Assembly (NCBI GenBank): GCA_024698065.1
Contig: JAILRR010000007.1
Span: forward strand, 1-14,288
Origin: Bacilli bacterium
GTDB lineage: Bacteria > Bacillota_I > Bacilli_A > RFN20 > CAG-826
Reading direction: 5' to 3'
DNA length: 14,288 nt
The translations under genes were made by a program, and so were the position numbers. The notes beneath the pieces were generated by a model that ran no database searches, had not been told where the DNA came from, and saw only the letters and a program-made list of their open reading frames with translations. Shown here piece after piece: positions 13,520 through 14,288 of this stretch; the first letter of the stretch is position 1, and the number at the start of each line of letters is the position of its first letter.

Positions 13520-14288
13520 TTATTTGTTTTCGAAGTCCACTTCTTCTCCGTCTTTGATCATGATGGAGTTCACGTTCTCGACGCATTCATCGAGTAATGG
13601 CTTCCAATCAAAGAGGCTTTCGTAATACTCACACTCGGAGATTTTCGGTTTGGTCTTCGGTTTCTTTGGCTTGAAGATGGTGCAGCAATCCTCATATGGA
13701 CGTATGGAGATATCATATGTTTCAATCTCTTGGGAGAGTTTGATGATGTCGAGCTTATCAGTGACCGCAAGAGGACGGATGATAGGATAGTTCGTGACAT
13801 TATTGATTGTGACCATGCTGTCTAAGGTTTGGGAAGCGACTTGGCCGATTGATTCGCCAGAGGCGATGCCGACGCAGTTATGGCGACGAGCCACTCTTTC
13901 GGCGATGCGGTACATCATCCTTCTCATGATAGTGATGCAATATGGCTCAGCGACATATTGGTAGATGGCAAGCTGAAGCTTCGTGAATGGGACGATGTTC
14001 AGTTTGATGTTCTCTTGATAGACGTTCAGTTTCTTGATGATGTCTTTGAGTTTGTCGAGGACGGCATCGCTAGTGTATGGCGGAGCGGCGAAATGGATGC
14101 ATTCGATCTTGATGCCGCGTCTAAGCATCATATAAGCAGCGACTGGCGAATCGATGCCACCACTAAGCATCATGAGGACTTTGCCATTCATGCCAAGAGG
14201 ATATCCCCCTGCTCCCATATAGGTATGGCTAGAAAGATATATGGCGTCTTTCCTCACATCGACATTTAAAGTGATATCAGGATTATGG
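13520..14288 (-). CDS. thiI: tRNA 4-thiouridine synthetase ThiI (5' partial)
   Basis: The minus-strand frame is open to the window edge, giving the last 255 residues or so. The beginning, HNPDITLNVDVR, belongs to the end of the THUMP domain, so the GTG at 14255-14257 is not the real start. The adenylation domain follows, with PP-loop MLSGGIDSPVAAYMM, then GIASGESIGQVASQTLDSM and the ThiI C-terminal signature RPYEDCCTIFKP. ThiI activates U8 of tRNA with ATP and inserts sulfur to make s4U, also supplying sulfur for thiazole in some species. There is no C-terminal rhodanese domain, as in Bacillus ThiI, so a partner desulfurase is expected outside the window. It converges on rplT across a shared terminator region. 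Confidence 0.95.
   Translation of the reverse strand, partial: HNPDITLNVDVRKDAIYLSSHTYMGAGGYPLGMNGKVLMMLSGGIDSPVAAYMMLRRGIKIECIHFAAPPYTSDAVLDKLKDIIKKLNVYQENIKLNIVPFTKLQLAIYQYVAEPYCITIMRRMMYRIAERVARRHNCVGIASGESIGQVASQTLDSMVTINNVTNYPIIRPLAVTDKLDIIKLSQEIETYDISIRPYEDCCTIFKPKKPKTKPKISECEYYESLFDWKPLLDECVENVNSIMIKDGEEVDFENK

Noticed and set aside
13880..14269. 129-codon plus-strand ORF opposite thiI
   Set aside because: It is antisense to clear ThiI motifs (PP-loop and C-terminal signature) and shows no domain of its own.

Overview
The window looks like chromosomal core sequence from a low- to moderate-GC Bacillota. The best fit is a gut-type lineage near Erysipelotrichales, RF39 or Mollicutes-like Bacilli. 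Reasons: the replication genes are of the Firmicutes type (DnaE, PolA, DnaB, DnaI), thrS is under T-box control, the infC-rpmI-rplT operon has a leader, Shine-Dalgarno sites are strong, and one protein has a short lipobox signal. TGA is a stop and Trp is TGG, so this is standard code 11 and not the Mycoplasma code. The lineage is an inference from gene content. No mobile element, CRISPR array, tRNA or rRNA was seen.

Left part (1-6529), DNA replication and repair. The 3' end of dnaE is followed after 4 bases by polA. After 2 more bases comes one long ORF that joins MutM (Fpg glycosylase) to CoaE (dephospho-CoA kinase). Facing it on the minus strand is a dnaB-dnaI pair (replication initiation protein and helicase loader), whose 3' end overlaps the coaE end by 19 bases. 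The 289-base divergent gap between dnaB and pfkA has two perfect DnaA boxes, a third near-match and an AT-rich tract. dnaB appears to be transcribed without a leader.

Middle part (6819-11340). pfkA (6-phosphofructokinase) ends in a strong terminator. It is followed directly by a promoter, a T-box riboswitch with an unusually small Stem I, and thrS (threonyl-tRNA synthetase) with its own terminator. Next is a single-gene unit encoding a secreted lipoprotein with a Cys-based tyrosine phosphatase domain.

Right part (11354-14288). Two back-to-back terminators separate the phosphatase from a minus-strand ogt/MGMT-type DNA methyltransferase. The 372-base gap upstream of ogt holds a large symmetric imperfect hairpin, a promoter and an attenuator-like leader. 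It leads into infC-rpmI-rplT (IF3, L35, L20); infC almost certainly starts at an AUU codon. A terminator then separates rplT from a convergent, incomplete thiI (tRNA 4-thiouridine synthetase).

Most genes are housekeeping. The items most worth a second look are the MutM-CoaE fusion, the DnaA-box cluster at dnaB, the minimal T-box, the leaderless dnaB, and a DnaI without its zinc-binding cysteines. I did not find a wholly new biological system.
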